Positions 13,324-24,329 of a stretch of DNA of 64,000 bases are shown here, in pieces; position 1 is the first letter of the stretch; the number at the start of each line of letters is the position of its first letter. The notes beneath the pieces are model-generated. The model was not told the origin of the DNA and made no database searches. It worked only from the letters and a program-made list of their open reading frames with translations. The stretch is from Lucifuga dentata. Its lineage: Eukaryota; Chordata; Actinopteri; Ophidiiformes; Bythitidae. A program made the translations under genes and the position numbers. The stretch is from assembly GCA_014773175.1 (NCBI GenBank), contig VXCM01000469.1, forward strand, positions 1 to 64,000, given 5' to 3'.

Positions 13324-13540
13324 CCAATCCTTGACTTTGGCGTCAATAAGGCTGACTGTCTTTGTGAGAGTATCGACAGTTATCAAAAAATGCCCTTGAT
13401 GTAATTTCATGCCTGTCGACACTCACAGGCCATATGCTAAGGATTATGGGATGCCTGCGTTCTCCATATGTAAAATGCACTACAGGGCCGGGTTTCGGTC
13501 ACTTTATAGCAGCCTTAATGGCCCTTGTTGCCTATTTTAG

Positions 13541-13658
13541 AGCCACAATGGCCAAGTGCAGCAGAGTGTCCACTGGGGGCTCCCATCAAACCTTCAGAGC
13601 AACCAGGGAAATCCTGCAGAGGAAAGCAGACAGCACCTGCCCCATGTGTGACACTACC
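13541..13658 (+). CDS. Possible exon A of an unrecognised gene
   Basis: The 118-base segment follows a pyrimidine-rich stretch ending in AG (ttgttgcctattttag) and ends at a good donor, ACC|gtaaga. Two frames stay open. One gives a peptide with CPMCDTT near its end; joined to exon B in phase 0 it stops after six codons. The other leaves two bases and joins exon B without a stop, but its peptide is proline-rich and unremarkable. The following intron would be 95 bases, a common size for fish introns. Coding identity is therefore uncertain: this could be a coding exon, a non-coding RNA exon or chance. I recognise no protein family in either frame. Confidence 0.25.
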
Positions 13659-13753
13659 GTAAGACTTTATAGTGTCCACAGCGTCACAGCATATGTCCTG
13701 TCTCTGTGTTTTAGTCCTTTAATGTCATAAGCATCTCATTTACTATTTCGTAG

Positions 13754-13805
13754 GTATTCACAAATGCACTGTGAAACAGAGTGCATCGAGGAGACGAGTG
13801 CTCTG
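13754..13805 (+). CDS. Possible exon B of an unrecognised gene
   Basis: The acceptor is tttactatttcgtag and the donor is CTG|gtgagg, close to consensus. In the frame that starts at the second base the segment reads YSQMHCETECIEETSAL, with one CxxxC motif and an acidic stretch, and ends exactly on a codon boundary. That matches exon C, which opens in phase 0. Exon A can supply the two bases needed at the left. A second frame is also open, so the frame is not proven. The candidate exons have no recognisable homologue that I can name. Confidence 0.3.
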
Positions 13806-14297
13806 GTGAGGACACTTCACTTTTTCTTTCAAAGTGTCATTGAAGGTGGAAATCTGAATAAAGGAGTATAAGTAGAGTTTTCTCTTGTCACATAAAAAGG
13901 ACCTGTGATTGAAAAAAAAATTTCTTCCACATATTTAAAGTATTATTTCAAAATGGTAAAGCCAATACTGTAGAAAGACATTCAGCTTGCCTTAAAGCTG
14001 CTTACTGTCAATAGATACAGAATATTTATGATCAAGAGTGTGAGGACTTGGGTCTTATTACCTTAAAAGCACCAGTGTGTTATCCAGTATTAAAGCTTAA
14101 ACAAAATATTAACTTTATTCTGCATTATGGTTGTATTGTATTTGCTGTCATTATTGTTTATTATGCTAATAGTATCCAGTGTCTGAGAGTTTTTTGAAGA
14201 ATATTTTAAATGCTGATTTATTGAGTAATTCAAGTGAAAATTCTCCAGTAAGTTCAGTGGCTCCTGGGATGTTTTGTTGTTGTCCTTACAATTGCAG

Positions 14298-14361
14298 TGT
14301 AACACATACTGCATGGAGGAATCTGAGATTATCCACAGGCTGGATCAGTTCCAAAGACATG
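14298..14361 (+). CDS. Possible exon C of an unrecognised gene
   Basis: This segment has the strongest acceptor of the chain: a T-rich tract from about 14273 ending in ttacaattgcag. The donor is CATG|gtatat. The preferred frame starts CNTYCMEESEIIHRLDQ, giving a second CxxxC motif followed by a charged, helix-like stretch. One base is left over at the donor, which is the phase required by exon D. The intron to exon B would be 492 bases. An alternative frame is open too. The paired CxxxC motifs of exons B and C (seven residues apart) could form disulfides or bind metal; that is inference. Confidence 0.33.
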
Positions 14362-14639
14362 GTATATTTCCAGAGCATTTGGTGTGGTGGTGGTGTGTAT
14401 TGCAACAGAAATCTTTAAATATACATTGGAGCTTTGCAGTCCTTGATATTTGTACGTATGCATCCCTTTGTTGCCTTGAATTTAATCAACTATTTCCCCC
14501 TTCTTTTTGCACTTCTTTGTTTTTCTGCTGCCGATGGTATAGCTGAAGCGCTTTAGCTGTTTTGTAAGCATGTGCACATCCTGATCTCTCATAATATTAG
14601 TTAAAATCAATGTGCTGCTTTTTTAATTATTGCTCATGG

Positions 14640-14900
14640 TACAAAGCGGGAAAGGCTCATTTAAGGAGGGATCGATATGGGAGAGCGATTGGTAGACGGT
14701 GGAGCTGTACATCAGGCGGCTTGATGTGAAAATCATTGAGGCCTGTGCAGGCTGTGGCTCGCGCTGATCATCCTGGTTAGCCCCCCAGCTGGCTGCAGGG
14801 CCTGGATAATGGGTGAACCCTCCGTGAACCAGCATCCTTAGCCTCCACAACACCCCTCAGAGAAGCTCACAGTCTCACACCCAGCTGCTACGCAGGGCGG
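14640..14900. promoter_or_regulatory. Enhancer-like non-coding block
   Basis: GC-richer block (GGATCGATATGGGAGAGC, GTAGACGGTGGAGCTG, CTCGCGCTGATCATCC) just right of candidate exon C. It would be intronic if that gene model is correct. Confidence 0.32.
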
Positions 14901-15354
14901 GAATGACACATCATAAACTCTATTAGAAATAGAAAGAATCAAAAAGTCAGGAAGAAAATCCAAGTGCATTTCTCATTCTCCACTCTTCATCTCCCCATTG
15001 ATTATCTGTGCTTGAGATTATTCTTTTTATTTGGCCCTGTTCCCTCACTTGTGCTACTCTTTCTCCCATCCCCAGATACACCCGTGCATTGTTCCTCAAC
15101 CAGCACTTCGATTATCTCTGCTATCTGTCCCCTGACTGAGAGCAGGCCTGACTGGAGGCTTGCGCTACTCTACTCTGTGGGCTTTAAAGAGGTTAATAAC
15201 TTGGGCCTGTGGACATTATTTAAGGGTGGCCAAAGGAAATGTAGCGCTCCCCTGTTTCTGTTTCTTTAGATCCACCTTTGACCCTGCATGGAATCTTCCT
15301 CCCTCCCCAGCCCACATGACAAACATATCCTTACATCCACTACATCCCACCTCA

Positions 15355-15500
15355 CCCCTCTCTCTCTTTCTCTATCATTCACTCTCTCTCTCCTGCTCTC
15401 TCTCCCTCCCTTTCTCTCTCTTGCTCTGCTCTCTCTCCCTCCCTTTCTCTCTCTTGCTCTTTCTCCTCATCTTTACTCTTTCTCTCCTTTTCTCAGTTTC
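15355..15500 (+). repeat. Pyrimidine-rich tract with a 33-base tandem pair
   Basis: Within CT-rich sequence, a 33-base unit beginning CTGCTCTCTCTCCCTCCC occurs twice head to tail (15393-15425 and 15426-15458). Confidence 0.85.
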
Positions 15501-15714
15501 AGTGAAGGCCAATTCAGATCTCCTTCATCATGCAGTGTGGTCCCTCTGGCTCTAAACTGATACAAATGACGTTAATCTCGAAAAGTGTGAACGGCAGCAT
15601 TTCACAGCCTCTTACTGTTATTTGTCACCATTTCTGTTTCCAAAATGGCTCCGTTTTGCACAGAGATAAAAAAGTTAAAAGCCCAAATAATTGTTTTCAT
15701 CATTAGGTCACTAA

Positions 15715-15875
15715 GCATTTATCATGCAGTTTGTATATCAGCGTCCAGTGGATGATTTATATGGGCTCTTCGGCAGCCAATGGGATACCGCTACGAGGGT
15801 ATCAATCCCGATAAGCACTGATCCAATGTACGATCAGCATCTAGAAAAGCTGGGTTGCACATTCAATGTTCCCAA
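15715..15875. promoter_or_regulatory. Enhancer-like non-coding block
   Basis: Complex sequence (CAGCGTCCAGTGGATG, GCAGCCAATGGGATACC, ATCAATCCCGATAAGCAC) that ends at a G run with an N at 15897. GGGAT...ATCCC half-palindromes are visible. Confidence 0.35.
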
Positions 15876-16419
15876 ACGGACAAAAGGGGGGGGGGGNGAG
15901 GGGGGAATCAACATTCCTCATTTCCTACCTCTTTTCAATTTAAAGAGCACACGACAGGTCAAACCTTGACCTTAGAATAGAAATGCAAGATGTAAGAGAA
16001 ATAGTTTTGTATTGACTGCTTTCCCTTCCTTTCTATGGTAAAGAATTGAGCTATTTTACTATCTGATTTCATGTACCCCCAGACATTGTTAAAAAAAACA
16101 CATTAGTAAGACTAAAAATGCATTATGACATTAGCTAAAGGCACTGCTGCCATAATGTAAATCAAATGCACATATTTTGACAAGCTACCAGTACTTAATA
16201 TGTCCAATTAGAAATGAATACTGGTTGGACACAGTGACCCTTCCCTCTCTTTCACATTCTGAAATGCTAATGTAATGGTTGTTTCTCATTTGGCTGGTCT
16301 TTTTTAGATGATCACTATATATCATCTGCATCATGCAGTAATCGCACACATTCACAATGTGAATGACACACATGAGGCACTCACACTCATTCACTCATGC
16401 TGAAGGGAGGGTTACTGCA

Positions 16420-16720
16420 GGGCATCAATCATCCATCCATAAGAGTGGTTCATTTACTAATTAAAATCTTAAAAAGAGAGCGAAATTGACTAAGCACTAA
16501 ATGCTTAATCACGAGTTTTGACCAGCATCTGACAATGCAATCTATGGTAAGATATCAATCAGGGCCATGAAATTGCTTTTATGAACTGGGCTTTTTTGTG
16601 TAATTATGAGGGTCATTTATTTTTCCTTTAATTCCCGCATTAGCACAGTGTATTCAATCATTTAGATTGTATTGTGTATCGGATGAGTCTTTGTGCATCT
16701 CTTTCTTCCATGATGACATA
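16420..16720. promoter_or_regulatory. Enhancer-like non-coding block
   Basis: TTACTAATTAAAATC, ATGCTTAATCACG, GATATCAATCAGG, GTAATTATGAGGGTC and CGCATTAGCACAG give repeated homeodomain cores. Confidence 0.33.
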
Positions 16721-17482
16721 GCACATAAAATAAAAACAGAAAGTTTGTATCTACATTGAGTGGATATCAATAAATTACATGCATACTTAATTTTCCCTTG
16801 CTTGTCAGTGCTGATGCCTGTCAATTTCAACGGGTCCTTTGTGCTTTATTCTAATGAAAGAGGTTGAGGGCAACACTATTTCATTTGGCTGAAAATGCTC
16901 TGTTTGCCAGATTTAAGATGAAATGATGCCTTTGGTTATGCACTGTGATTAATGTCAAGGACATCAGAGTTCATCTAAATATAGATGATCTGCATCTGCC
17001 TTCAGCAGTGCTGAGTGTGCACCATGCAGAGATCACACAGATAAATACAATCCCACTGCCAATAATAACATGGACACAGTAATATAAACTTAAAATATCT
17101 GGCCTGGTGCGGAGTGATAAGAAACATAAGAATAATAGGCCAGTGTCCTCAGAGCAGGTTCATGTTTTTTCATTTTGTAGTTCATAGTGGCACACACAGG
17201 TAGAAATGTATCAAATCATAAACTACTTTAATATTTAGGAAGTGTAAAGTGAAAATTTACATTTTCAGTTGTCCTTGTCAGCATAAACGTTACTCAGAAT
17301 GTGATTTATAACATACACGTGCATTTCATAAAGTGTACTGACACAGACATGTTGTGATAGACGTCAGAAAAACCGCGTGCGGGTTAGAGTCACACCAATG
17401 ATATTTTTCATGATCTATCTAAACAAACATACAAAGCATGTTGGCACTACATCATCCTGTTACTCTGCCTTTCCCCTTGCAG

Positions 17483-17554
17483 AAAGCACCGGGAGCAGCC
17501 AGATCGACGGCGCTTTCATCCAGATTGAGACAAGTTTCTCTTTGATGGGAGAAT
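17483..17554 (+). CDS. Possible exon D of an unrecognised gene
   Basis: The segment follows a strong polypyrimidine tract and acceptor (ctgcctttccccttgcag). With the one base left by exon C it reads ESTGSSQIDGAFIQIETS and continues open. The most likely donor is GAAT|gtaaat; the frame otherwise runs on to a stop at 17641. One other frame stops within about 50 bases of the acceptor. The intron from exon C would be about 3.1 kb. It is the third consecutive phase match in the chain, but any single match has a one-in-three chance of arising randomly. Product unknown. Confidence 0.3.
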
Positions 17555-17689
17555 GTAAATGTGTCATTTATACCTGTCTTGTCTTTTATCATGATAAAGC
17601 AGTTCATACTCTGCGAAACGGAAAAGAGAAATGCAAGCAGTAGCTTCATTCATCGCCTGTCCTGTTTCATTCACACACTTGTGATTCTC

Positions 17690-18060
17690 TATCATGCTCC
17701 TCTCAGCAGCCGTCAAGAGGCCAGCTAGCATTGAAACAAATCTCTCATATTCTGCTTTTTGATTTCATTCTTTCTCCCTGTCGTCTCTCCTATTAGCTTA
17801 TTCATTCTTCACATGTGACTGCCAGCCTGTTAAGGTCATATTAAACCAAAGCAATCCACTTTAAATGGTTATCTACGACGCGCATTAAAAAAGCTCTTTG
17901 CTGCCCTTTAAATATTGTGATTGGGTTATAGGGGGGTTGCTGTTTCGGAGCGCTGATCGCTCTCCCAGGAGCCCGCTTCAGAATATAAATTGAGTAATAT
18001 TATAAAGGCGGGCACTCCAGAAGGACTGGGTAATGAATAGGATTCATGATCTGAGGAGGA
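17690..18060. promoter_or_regulatory. Enhancer-like non-coding block
   Basis: Complex block with rare CG words preserved (TCTACGACGCGCATTAAA, TTTCGGAGCGCTGATCGC) and TTAAGGTCATATTAAACC. It lies right of candidate exon D. Confidence 0.38.
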
Positions 18061-18601
18061 ACAGGAGGTCATGCAATGAAGTGAAATACTCTAATAACTC
18101 CAATCCAAACCCACTCAGATGATGGTACATTAACTGAGAGACCCTTGTATTCCTGTTTTTTTTTTTTTTTTTTTTTTCTCCTGTGTCTGACTGTATGAGC
18201 ATTACAGTTACTGTGAAGCATTTGTTGCAGAAAAAAAGCTGATCTGGGCAGTAATGAATATTTAAAATTCTCATTTTGACTTTAACATCAAGATGGCCTT
18301 GGTTGAGGGGCCAGACCAAATCTCTGGACATCTTGTAATCTTGTGAAAAGAAATGAATCAAAAAGGAGATTTGTATTACTCATGCAATTTCGTGATCTTC
18401 ATATGTCTCAAGAAGTGTACCCAGGTCCACAGGCAGATCAGGCAACAGATTACTCCCACCGCAGGCCTAAATACAAGATATTAAGATTTTAGATGTAATC
18501 CCTTGCGATTATGATTTTTTTTTTTTTTCTGCAAGGAATTACATTCATCATCTTGCATAGTAAGCTGTGTTTCTTTGAGGTGGATAGTTTTGCGTGTTAT
18601 C

Positions 18602-18627
18602 CTGTCAGATCACAATAAATCTGACAG
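18602..18627. repeat. Perfect 9-base inverted repeat, 8-base loop
   Basis: CTGTCAGAT and ATCTGACAG flank CACAATAA. Confidence 0.75.
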
Positions 18628-19189
18628 ATAGTATCGTTGGCCTTCTGCTCCTCTGGGTCTGACCTTCCTCTCCTATACCTGAGGAAGACTGATTACATGT
18701 TATTTAGTGAACAACAGGGATTACTATTAAAGCTTCCTAGTCATAACTTTTCAAAAGAAATGAATGTGGTAATAGTCATTCAATGGGCTTGGAACTTTGA
18801 AACTATAAAAACTAGAATGAGTATCTTGATATGCAGCATAAATATTTTTATCCATGAAGGTGAAGTTTCAATCTGTAGGATCCTATTTCCAGGATCCTGG
18901 GATTTTTCAGATTGTGATATATTGTTTTGACCACTGTGATGCTACCCACGGAGTGATTGGTAAACATTTACTGTTATATCATGCTTTTAGCTGAAGCTGG
19001 TAGCTTTCTCTCGGACGGTGGATCTTGATGAAGTATATAGGGGTGGCGGAATGAGTCGGGCTTCTTACAATCGGGCTCAGGGAAAATGGTTAATTCCACT
19101 TGTGATGACACTGGCTCGGCAAGCACAACAGTTTTCAAGTGCTGACACTGAACAGTAATGACTGAACGAATGGATAGAGAATGGAGAAA

Positions 19190-19236
19190 GGGTGTGTGTG
19201 TGTGTGGGTGGGTGGTGTGTGTGGGGGTGGGGTGGC
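19190..19236 (+). repeat. (GT)n with G-quadruplex motif
   Basis: GT repeats lead into GGGTGGGTGGTGTGTG followed by GGGGGTGGGG, four G runs of at least three bases with short loops. Confidence 0.8.
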
Positions 19237-20423
19237 ATAGAAGGGTTCAGAAAGGATAGAGGAGTCAGTAAAAGAGACACTGTTAAAGTATGAGAGAGAG
19301 AGGGAGAAAGAGAGACACAGCTGCTTCTTCACAATCGCTTTTCAGCATCTACAGTCTCAGGCCAAAATACCATTAATACAAGTGTCAGAGGAGTGAGTGG
19401 AATCAGGCACAGCCGATGGCTTTGAGTGGCTTGAGAAGAAAATGCTCTGGATCCTATGGGGACTGTCCAAGACGCCGTCCATTCTTCTGGCCCTTTTGTG
19501 GTGCTGCCTCTCTGTCCATCCTCCTCCTTTTATTTGTGTGAAGATTAAATTGCACATGATCTCTAATGTCTCTGGTCCTCCGCTTGTTGTAGGTCGACAA
19601 CCTCCATGCAGCTCAGATAATAGATACATCCTCTGTTTGTCTTGTGGTGAAACGCTTGTCTGCCACAGTCCAGTACCTCGCCATTGTCACACAGTCTAAG
19701 GCAATTAAGTAAAATGGTGGATAAGGCCTCGTTGCGTCCTTTCAATATTTATTACATCCTCTTTGTGAAAAGAGCTATTTAGTTGCTGTATCTAAAATTA
19801 TCACTAATGCAATTACAACTGCATTTAAAATACACATTATGGATAATGTTCACCCTTTAGAGAGGATCCCAGCGCTCCAACAAGGGGTATATAACAGATG
19901 AGTTACAAAAGATATCACATTTCTTTTGTGACTAACAAATTGTGATCCTTCAGTAAAGGCCAAGAAATATCTACTATTTAAAGAAAATCAGCTGTTCAAA
20001 TAACAATGCAGTTTGCAGCTAGTTCACATTCTTCATTTTTTATGTCCAAGTAGTAGTGTGTAATTCCTGCATGTGTGGCCAGTGTCATGATGACTTGATT
20101 ATATTTTTGTGATGTTTGATGTTCATACTTCCTTACTTCAGACATTGTGGTTATGACTGGGCAGCTCGTCATCTCTTTGTTTCAAAATAATTAGCCAGAA
20201 ATCCATTTTGTATCCTGGGAAAAATGTCAGAAATGTGGCTTAGATGAGGGTGAGAATGTTGGCATTCAGAGCAGCATTAAGTTTCATAGTACTGATGATA
20301 ATATTTTGGTATGTATTTGTATATAAATGTGTGTAAATTCTTACTGAGACAGGGTTGTTGAAAAGTCAGCAGAGATGACTGGATTTACATCTGTAAAACT
20401 GCATATTTTAAGAGTAAACAAGC

Positions 20424-20475
20424 TTTTCTAGGGAAAAACTAGACATTGTTGTATGTCTAGTTTTTTCCTAGAAAA
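20424..20475. repeat. 23-base inverted repeat, 6-base loop
   Basis: TTTTCTAGGGAAAAACTAG onward (20424-20446) pairs with 20453-20475 with a single change, which is a G·U pair if transcribed. The loop is TGTTGT. ACTAGACAT is present again just right of the stem. Confidence 0.92.
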
Positions 20476-20925
20476 CTAGACATCATTTCTGCATGTTAGC
20501 TGCAGCAAGTGTGACATGGAGAACTAGAGGTGGAAGAACAAGGATTAACATGTTTTGTTCTAAAAGCACAGGAACTGTTTGGTTTCACTAGTCACCAGAT
20601 TTGCATTTAGAAGAATGGGATTCTGTTTCACTTAGTCTGGGACGTCTTTCCATGACTAAAATACATCCCATAATTTTCCCAAAAAATAGACCCCTGACAG
20701 ACATAAAATATTTCATGAAGTGACTGTGGAATGAATCAGTGTTTTCTTCATGTGCACATGACTTTGAGAAAGCTGAAGTTTCTGTGCTGCAGGTTTCACT
20801 GAGGCTAGTTTACATGAATATTCCACCATCCAGCACCGAAACATCGACTGCTGCATCTGTAGTCTGGACTAAGTCTCTGAAACCTATTTCCCTCTCTGAG
20901 AACCCGTCTGCTGACAGCATGGAGC

Positions 20926-20966
<41 letters not shown>

Positions 20967-21465
20967 ATCATTTTCTCTCTTAGTCTCTCTGTCTCTTTCT
21001 GTCTTTCTCTGTCTCTATCATTCTCTCTGTCTGTCTCTACCTCTATCATGCTCTATTCTGTCTGTCTCTGTCTCTATCATTATCTCTCTCGCTCTCTGTC
21101 TATCACTCTGTCTGTCTCTCTTTCTCTCTCTCTATCATTCTCTCTCTCTATCAATCGTTCTCTCTCTGTCTCTTGCTGTCTTTCTCTGTCTCTCTATCTC
21201 TGTCTGTCTCTGTCTCTATCATGCTCTATCATTCTTTGTCTCTCTCTATCATTATCTCTCTCTCTCTCTCTCTTGCTGTCTCTCTATCACTTTCTCTGTC
21301 TCTATCATGCTCTCTCTCTCTCTCATTCTCTCTCTTGCTGTCTGTCTGTCTCTCTATCATTCTCCTGTCTATGATGTGCTATCATTCTCTCTCTCTCTTT
21401 CTCTCTGTCTCTCTCTTTCATTCTCTCTTTCTGTCTCTATCATCCTCTCTCTCTTTCTCTCTCTG

Positions 21466-21512
<47 letters not shown>

Positions 21513-21529
21513 CTTAATTGACTCTCCGN

Positions 21530-21576
<47 letters not shown>

Positions 21577-21592
21577 CTTAATTGACTCTCCG
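20926..21592 (+). repeat. Long polypyrimidine tract, imperfect (CT)n
   Basis: About 665 bases are almost wholly C and T on this strand. Repeated words are CTCTATCATTCTCTCT, GTCTGTCTCT and CTCTTGCTGTCTCT, so it is a degenerate minisatellite built on a CT microsatellite. Rare purines come mostly in the ATCA and TG of these words. It creates long spurious reading frames rich in Ser and Leu. Confidence 0.95.
21466..21592 (+). repeat. 63-base exact duplication around a single N
   Basis: Bases 21466-21528 and 21530-21592 are identical (TCTCTCTTTCATTCTCTCTC at the start, TTAATTGACTCTCCG at the end). Only the N at 21529 separates them. This looks like two contig ends that overlap but were not merged. 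Confidence 0.93.
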
Positions 21593-22632
21593 GTTTGATA
21601 ACACATGCCTGTCTGATTGGAGCCAGGCTGTCTCAGTGATGCTCAGAGGAACGTACCTCTTCAATAGCAGATCAATTAGTCTATTAAGATAACCGGGGAC
21701 ACAGGTCCCACATCCTGGCTCCTTGTTGAAAGGCTCCAGAGTTTCACTCACTCTTCTTCAATGGCATATCCAGTTTGGTCGCATATAAACTGTAGGCTTT
21801 GGTTGTTTATTGTCATAATTAAAATTGGTTTTCAGAATTCAAAATGTACATGTACACTATGTCTATATGATATATATATAAGGCAGCCACTATCAAAATA
21901 AGATTAAGAATTATTCTGTTATAGGGATTGTTTTTCTTTTTACATTCATAAATGATATGTATGTCCCTAATCCTGCATAAATACTTTTTGTGAGACAGAT
22001 GGCATGTCTCATTATTTTCTATGTGAGTGATTCAACTAAAGAATTGTTCTTGGGCTCAGCCATGGCAGGTGGTTCAAATATTCATTTTATTTTGATAATT
22101 CCACAGATTACTCCAGGCTGTCTTAAAGCTGTACTAGGCCAGATTTTTAAACTGTCCTTGTCTTATAAGTGTAAAATAGAAGAGTGTGTCCCATCATTAC
22201 TAAGGCAGACCTTTATATATGCACCTTGCTGCCCAAATGAATTTTTGGTGTCAGTATGATCACTGGCAGGCAGTTTTCTCTGACCACAAGAACTTAGAAA
22301 GAAGTGAAATTCAAACTGTTTCCTAAATAGCAAGTGAAAGCTCCATCCAGAAAAACCTGCACTCACAAACTGACTTCATCTCTGCACCATCTTGGTGTCA
22401 TTTTCCATTTCCAGTATGCAAAATTTCCTTGTTTACCTGATACTTAATAAAAATTAAAAGATAACAGTATGTCTTCTATACATAGACATATACAAGTATA
22501 TAGCCAAGTTCCTTCAAGGATCTTATTTTTACTCTTTAGTCTGTATCTAGTTTTTACTTTACCACGTAAATTCAATCCTAGCACACATATTTCACCCAAT
22601 TTGTTTTTTTTTTTTTNTGTGTTGCGTGTGTG

Positions 22633-22751
22633 TTGAATGTGTCCCATTTCGTCTGCACCACGCATGGAGTGTTTCTCACAGGTAGACACAGGTAGGTTGC
22701 ATTGTCGGGGGGGTTCGTGTGCACGGTGCAGACGAAACGGGACGCATTCAA
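22633..22751. repeat. Inverted repeat with 27-base arms
   Basis: Bases 22633-22659 and 22725-22751 pair with one mismatch and one G·T pair; the core arm is CGTCTGCACC against GGTGCAGACG. The 65-base loop contains AGTGTTTCTCACAGG, the proposed left end of the hAT-like copy A. It may be the hairpin end of a foldback element into or beside which copy A inserted. Confidence 0.75.
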
Positions 22752-22968
22752 GGCAGTCGGACATTAGGTTTCATTTTCTCGCTTTCTCCACTCTGCTTTC
22801 GTTTTCTTGGGGCCGCACAAGTACAGCCTATATATGTGTGCATGTCAGTGTGTGAAGGCAGTGTTGGAGTTGGGTTGTTTTTAAGGCAGGGTCATCCCGC
22901 GAAACCTGGGCGGGTCTTCAGAAACCTGGGTGGGCTGCCCAAGTTTCGCCTATGTGTGGGAAACACTG
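22667..22968 (-). mobile_element. hAT-like non-autonomous element, copy A
   Basis: Read on the minus strand, 22968 to about 22832 runs AGTGTTTCCCACACATAGG and continues through a segment (GGGCAGCCCACCCAGG, then GACCCGCCCAGG) that closely matches 39134-39282. The other end is proposed at 22667, where AGTGTTTCTCACAGG resembles the terminal repeat with changes. That boundary is uncertain because it falls in the loop of a separate inverted repeat. Identity of the 22832-22968 part is firm; full extent is not. Confidence 0.65.
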
Positions 22969-23379
22969 GCTTAATACTGTGCGACTACTCTGGATCAGCA
23001 TGTAAACCCAGGAGCTTTTTCCTGTGAAATGACACCGCTAACCACCATCACCTATCTCACAGCCGCAGCACCATTTCATTTTCTACACTTTAACCCGTCT
23101 CCAAGTAGAAGAGTAAAAGCTGAAACAACACATTGTTGAGCTTAGTTCGGCCACTGGGTGAAGGACACCTGATGGAAGAAAAATGACCTTTTCTCTTCCC
23201 TGCGTTACGAGCAGAATTCTGTGGAACACCAGGCCGAAATAACAGGTCAGTTGACCCCACATCATTACATCAGCACTGCAGATCTGATTTCCCACCTCTG
23301 CCCGCTGAAGTATATCCAGCAATTGTGTCCTTTCGTAAGCAACTTTTATAGAGGCTCATAGAAAGCCTGCAAGCCCAGA

Positions 23380-23730
23380 GGTCAGGGGCCAATGTGCTGA
23401 TGGATTATGGGGTTTCGCTGTGCCTGGTCCTGCTGACAGGCTTTATTGGTTGGGAGGATGAGCTTGTAACCCTTTATATAATTATTGTATTAAGGCTTGT
23501 GTGCCCCTGCCTCACAGGCACTTGTCCTCTGGATCAATGTGGAGATAATTTCAGAAATGAATAGTTAGTATCGATCAGCCCCCTTAGTGATGGCTTATCA
23601 GCCTCTCGGACAGGTTGCTGTAGATTATTGTGCCATTGTCATTTATGGCCTCTATCATAGAATTTGTATTTTTGAAGCAGGCTGGGTTCAAACAAAGACA
23701 ATTCAATTTGCAATGGATTTCTTTCTATCT
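23380..23730. promoter_or_regulatory. Enhancer-like non-coding block
   Basis: AACCCTTTATATAATTATTG, GGATCAATGTGGAGATAATT, AGTATCGATCAGCCCCC and GTAGATTATTGTGCCATTG occur in continuous complex sequence. Confidence 0.36.
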
Positions 23731-24329
23731 GTTTTTCCACCTCTCCTCCACTCTCTGGTACACAATAAGCAATAAATCACATCGTTTGTGTTTTTATCTC
23801 CCTTTATTTTTCCTCTGTTGTTCGTCTGACACCCCGGTGTTGGCCTGGTCTCAGTGGACTGGGGGAGGAAGGAGGAAGAGGAGGGTGATGGTGAGCGTCA
23901 GCACTTGAACTCTGGCTGAGGGATTGAGTGAGCTTTGGTTCAGACAAACCAATGACCTTCAGGCCTTGTGTTTGTGGAGGGAGGAACTTACTATTTTTGT
24001 TATTTAGTCCTCTTTCTGTGTCCTTAATATACAGCCGGCAGTGGGGGCTTTGTCTAGGAGTGAATTGAGTAGCACTTTATGAGCTCCATGAAGAGCTTAC
24101 TCTTCATGGATTTTCTTAAGATAGTGCATATTATATTAAATCATATGGCTGAAATTGTGGCTAAAGCATTTAATCATCCAATTTAAAGTCTTAGCACTGG
24201 TATAAGTGTGTTTATCTATTTAATCATCCAGTAGCGTCTTTGTTTGAGCAAGCTGAGCTCCCCGGTGTCATGTTTGTACTTTTCCCTCTTGCCTTTTAAA
24301 CTGTGAATGACAAAATGTATCCATCAGAG

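Larger units (their letters stand above)
18061..20423. other. No gene seen
   Basis: Poly(T) runs at about 18158-18178 and 18516-18529; otherwise mixed sequence with short frames. Confidence 0.5.

Noticed and set aside
20739..21374. 211-codon open frame, the longest in the window
   Set aside because: It is a translation of the CT-rich tract (Ser/Leu runs), with no family features.
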